From Nitratireductor sp. (lineage in GTDB: Bacteria; Pseudomonadota; Alphaproteobacteria; Rhizobiales; Rhizobiaceae): DNA of 64,000 bases. The stretch covers positions 31,579 through 95,578 of the forward strand of contig JAFMHL010000008.1 of the NCBI GenBank assembly GCA_017854535.1. The letters run 5' to 3'. How positions within the stretch are numbered: position 1 is the first letter of the stretch; each line of letters opens with the position of its first letter. Both the position numbers and the translations under genes were made by a program. A model generated the notes under the pieces. That model saw only the letters and a list, made by a program, of their open reading frames with translations, had not been told where the DNA came from and searched no databases. Shown here piece after piece: positions 62,527 through 64,000 of the stretch.

Positions 62527-62757
62527 ACGCATCACCCAACAGCCCGTTCCAGCTTTTCAGCAGCTTGCCCTTGCTCCTACGTCTCCTTTTACAGCAAAAA
62601 CCCAATTTTTCAAAGCTAAGCTTTACAAACGAGGTTAACGCGCGATCCAAAATCGCCACAAAATGCTGATCCAGTCAAAACATTGGTGTGCGATAATGCA
62701 CAGATTCAAACCGGTTATTTTGCTTACCTTTAGGCAGATCAATAGAAAGGATTTGAA

Positions 62758-63057
62758 ATGAAAACCTCCATTTTTTCAAGGACCATCAAAATTTGCGCCA
62801 TACTGGCCATGGGCATTTCCATCAATTCCGTTAGCGCGGTTTCTGCTGGTGCCCAGTCAAATTCCGGCGCAGCCAAACTCCACATGTTGCTTCGCAGCCA
62901 TACCTATGTTGGCCAGCGCGTTACCCAGGACGTGAAAAACGCCACTGGCGACCCGCATATTCAGGTCATCGACCGCCGCCACACATTCGGCGAGGTCTAT
63001 CGCTGCTCATATTCCTATCGCGGCAACCCCCGCTACCGGATTTTGGTCTGTGATTAA
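62758..63057 (+). CDS. Small secreted protein, 99 residues
   Basis: A short exported protein: signal peptide ending near SAVSAGA, then a mature domain of about 65 residues with two Cys (RCSYSYRGN and ILVCD at the very end), many His and Arg, and no family I recognise. AAAGGA lies about 6 bases before the ATG. A hairpin terminator follows within a few bases. The two Cys may form one disulfide in the periplasm. Confidence 0.7.
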   Translation: MKTSIFSRTIKICAILAMGISINSVSAVSAGAQSNSGAAKLHMLLRSHTYVGQRVTQDVKNATGDPHIQVIDRRHTFGEVYRCSYSYRGNPRYRILVCD

Positions 63058-63060
63058 GGA

Positions 63061-63083
63061 GAAAAATCGTAAAACGATTTTTC
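63061..63083 (+). terminator. Hairpin after the small secreted gene
   Basis: GAAAAATCGT (63061-63070) and ACGATTTTTC (63074-63083) pair perfectly over 10 bp with an AAA loop, just after the stop of the 99-residue gene. It has a T-rich second arm but no further T-run. Confidence 0.7.
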
Positions 63084-63318
63084 CCGTATGGCGGCAAGCA
63101 TCTTTTCATGAAATGAAAAGTGCTGAGAGCCTAAGCTAATCCACCAGCGTAAAACGAAAACATGCTGAGAGCACCTTCACTTCGTGAAAAACGCCGATTA
63201 GCAAGACAAGCGAAGCGCCGTCGTTAGCGCGGCAGGCAACTTTCGAAGAAAGATGCTGAGAGCGCATGGTTATTCGTTCACTCGATGGAATCCACCAGCG
63301 TCATAAGAGGTTCAGGGC
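63084..63318. repeat. Repeat-rich non-coding stretch with short hairpins
   Basis: TGCTGAGAGC occurs three times (63121-63130, 63163-63172, 63254-63263), each preceded or followed by a short hairpin (CTTTTCAT-GAA-ATGAAAAG, TTCAC-TTC-GTGAA, CTTTC-GAA-GAAAG). AATCCACCAGCGT occurs twice (63138-63150 and 63289-63301). No coding frame. The phrase CAAGACAAGCGAAG near 63203 is shared with the region around 7397. Appearance is of a decayed dispersed repeat, not a CRISPR array. Confidence 0.6.
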
Positions 63319-63377
63319 AATGGGGCTGCAGGGCAGTCTCATGCGTTACGTTTTAGTGACTGCCTTGCAGCCCCATT
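63319..63377. repeat. Long inverted repeat, 20-base arms
   Basis: AATGGGGCTGCAGGGCAGTC (63319-63338) and GACTGCCTTGCAGCCCCATT (63358-63377) are reverse complements with one mismatch, around a 19-base spacer. It is directly upstream of the truncated pentapeptide gene. It may be a terminator stem without a T-run, or the remains of a mobile element end. Confidence 0.8.
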
Positions 63378-63414
63378 AAGACGTTCTTTTTATCGGCAGT
63401 TTGTTCCACTCCAT

Positions 63415-63989
63415 ACTCCTCTTGGTCTTTATCGAGTCTTCACAACAGAACGACAAACTAAAGCAAGTGAAGAGGGATTAATTACTGACAGAATCAACAA
63501 GGCAGTAGAGGGCCTCGGTGCAGTGAGAAGCGCCGCACGTGTTGGACGAAATATCGAATATCAAACTAATAAACCTGCACCTAATTCGCCACATAACATA
63601 TTTGAATGGCAAGACCAGCCACTAGACATCTCAACACTTGGCGCTAACAAACAACCCAAATTTGGAGAATGGAGTGATTTTCAGCAAACTCTACCAAATT
63701 TGGAAGTTAGAATCGGAAGTCTTTATGCATTGGAAAGAATCTCTCAAGATAGTCATCGAGACTACCTGCAGATTTTGGAAATTATTTGTGCATACGTTAG
63801 AGAAAATTCACCAGCAAATGGGCTGGAGCCTTCGTTAACAATCAAAGAGCGTCCTGCTGTCCGATCAGATATCCAAACCGCAATAACATACTGGGACGCC
63901 GTACAAGAGAACAGATAGCAACGGAATGGCAGAAGCGCTTTCGACTAGAGCATTTCCGGTTTAATTTGCCCCATACCCTGCTGCCTTGA
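63415..63989 (+). pseudogene. Pentapeptide-repeat protein remnant, truncated and frameshifted
   Basis: The frame LGLYRVFTTERQTKASEEG ... ITDRINKAVEGLGAVR ... NLEVRIGSLYALERISQDSHRDYLQILEIICAYVREN matches the soluble N-terminal part of rhizobial pentapeptide-repeat membrane proteins. No start codon or membrane helices precede it; the frame is open from a stop at 63304, just past the inverted repeat. Near 63887 one base is missing: the family continuation (ILGRRTREQIATEW) is in another frame, and the first frame stops at 63918. The second frame stops at 63987, before any pentapeptide repeats, after a stretch (CTAGAGCATTTCCGG, from about 63945) that looks like a common rhizobial intergenic repeat. 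So the gene is dead at both ends. Confidence 0.7.
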
Positions 63990-64000
63990 AGAAGTTTGCA

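Noticed and set aside
63084..63318. Possible CRISPR array
   Set aside because: Repeats are only 10 to 13 bases, with irregular spacing and no cas genes in the window.

Overview
This 64 kb window is chromosomal DNA from an alphaproteobacterium, almost certainly of the order Hyphomicrobiales (Rhizobiales). The evidence is the gene content and order: bolA / J-domain / cobS / cobT; rpmB / DUF3108 / Suv3-like helicase / S4 / fdxA / carD / rpoH; an atpHAGDC block without the F0 genes, next to priA, a small transaldolase and xerC; and a TCA block with sdh, omp19-like, zapE, mdh, sucAB and lpd. The moderate GC content and a Soe-type sulfite oxidase would fit a marine member, but the genus cannot be named from the sequence alone.

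Layout. 1-6.8 kb: 3' part of a CorC-type transporter gene, a small secreted putative zinc protease, BolA, a J-domain protein, and CobS/CobT (aerobic cobaltochelatase), then a phytase-like esterase. 6.9-11.5 kb: DUF4345 membrane protein, a frameshifted class III adenylate cyclase, an unrecognised Tat-signal protein, a queuosine-precursor transporter and L28. 11.8-18.8 kb: DUF3108, RNA helicase, S4 protein, 7Fe ferredoxin, CarD (with a strong terminator) and RpoH. 18.8-23.3 kb: M48 protease, UDP-glucose dehydrogenase, YHS protein, tRNA-Arg(CCU) and RidA. 23.5-31.4 kb: three-subunit molybdenum oxidoreductase (Soe-like), an alpha/beta hydrolase, a second RidA, an EamA exporter, DUF1304 and an SDR. 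31.7-36.8 kb: ATP synthase F1 operon. 37-42.6 kb: PriA, transaldolase, XerC, TraB/GumN and a small secreted protein. 42.7-60 kb: TCA and respiration genes on the minus strand (lpd, SDR, MAPEG, sucB, sucA, mdh, zapE, omp19-like, msrA, sdhB, sdhA, sdhD, sdhC). 60-64 kb: acetyltransferase, AEC transporter, lipoprotein, small secreted protein, and a degenerate tail of hairpins, direct repeats and a broken pentapeptide-repeat gene.

Most of the window is conserved housekeeping sequence, and I saw no phage, insertion sequence, CRISPR or defence island. The most unusual structure is the succinate dehydrogenase operon: sdhCDA and sdhB are separated by about 2.2 kb holding two genes on the opposite strand, a family-4-type glycosyltransferase and a sulfotransferase-like protein. 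This looks like a surface-glycan module placed between two subunits of one enzyme. Other points of interest are the single-base frameshift in the adenylate cyclase, the cytoplasmic Mo-enzyme operon with an attached hydrolase and RidA, the absence of sucCD between mdh and sucA, and the decayed locus at the right edge. All product names come from recognising families in the translated sequence; no database search was possible.
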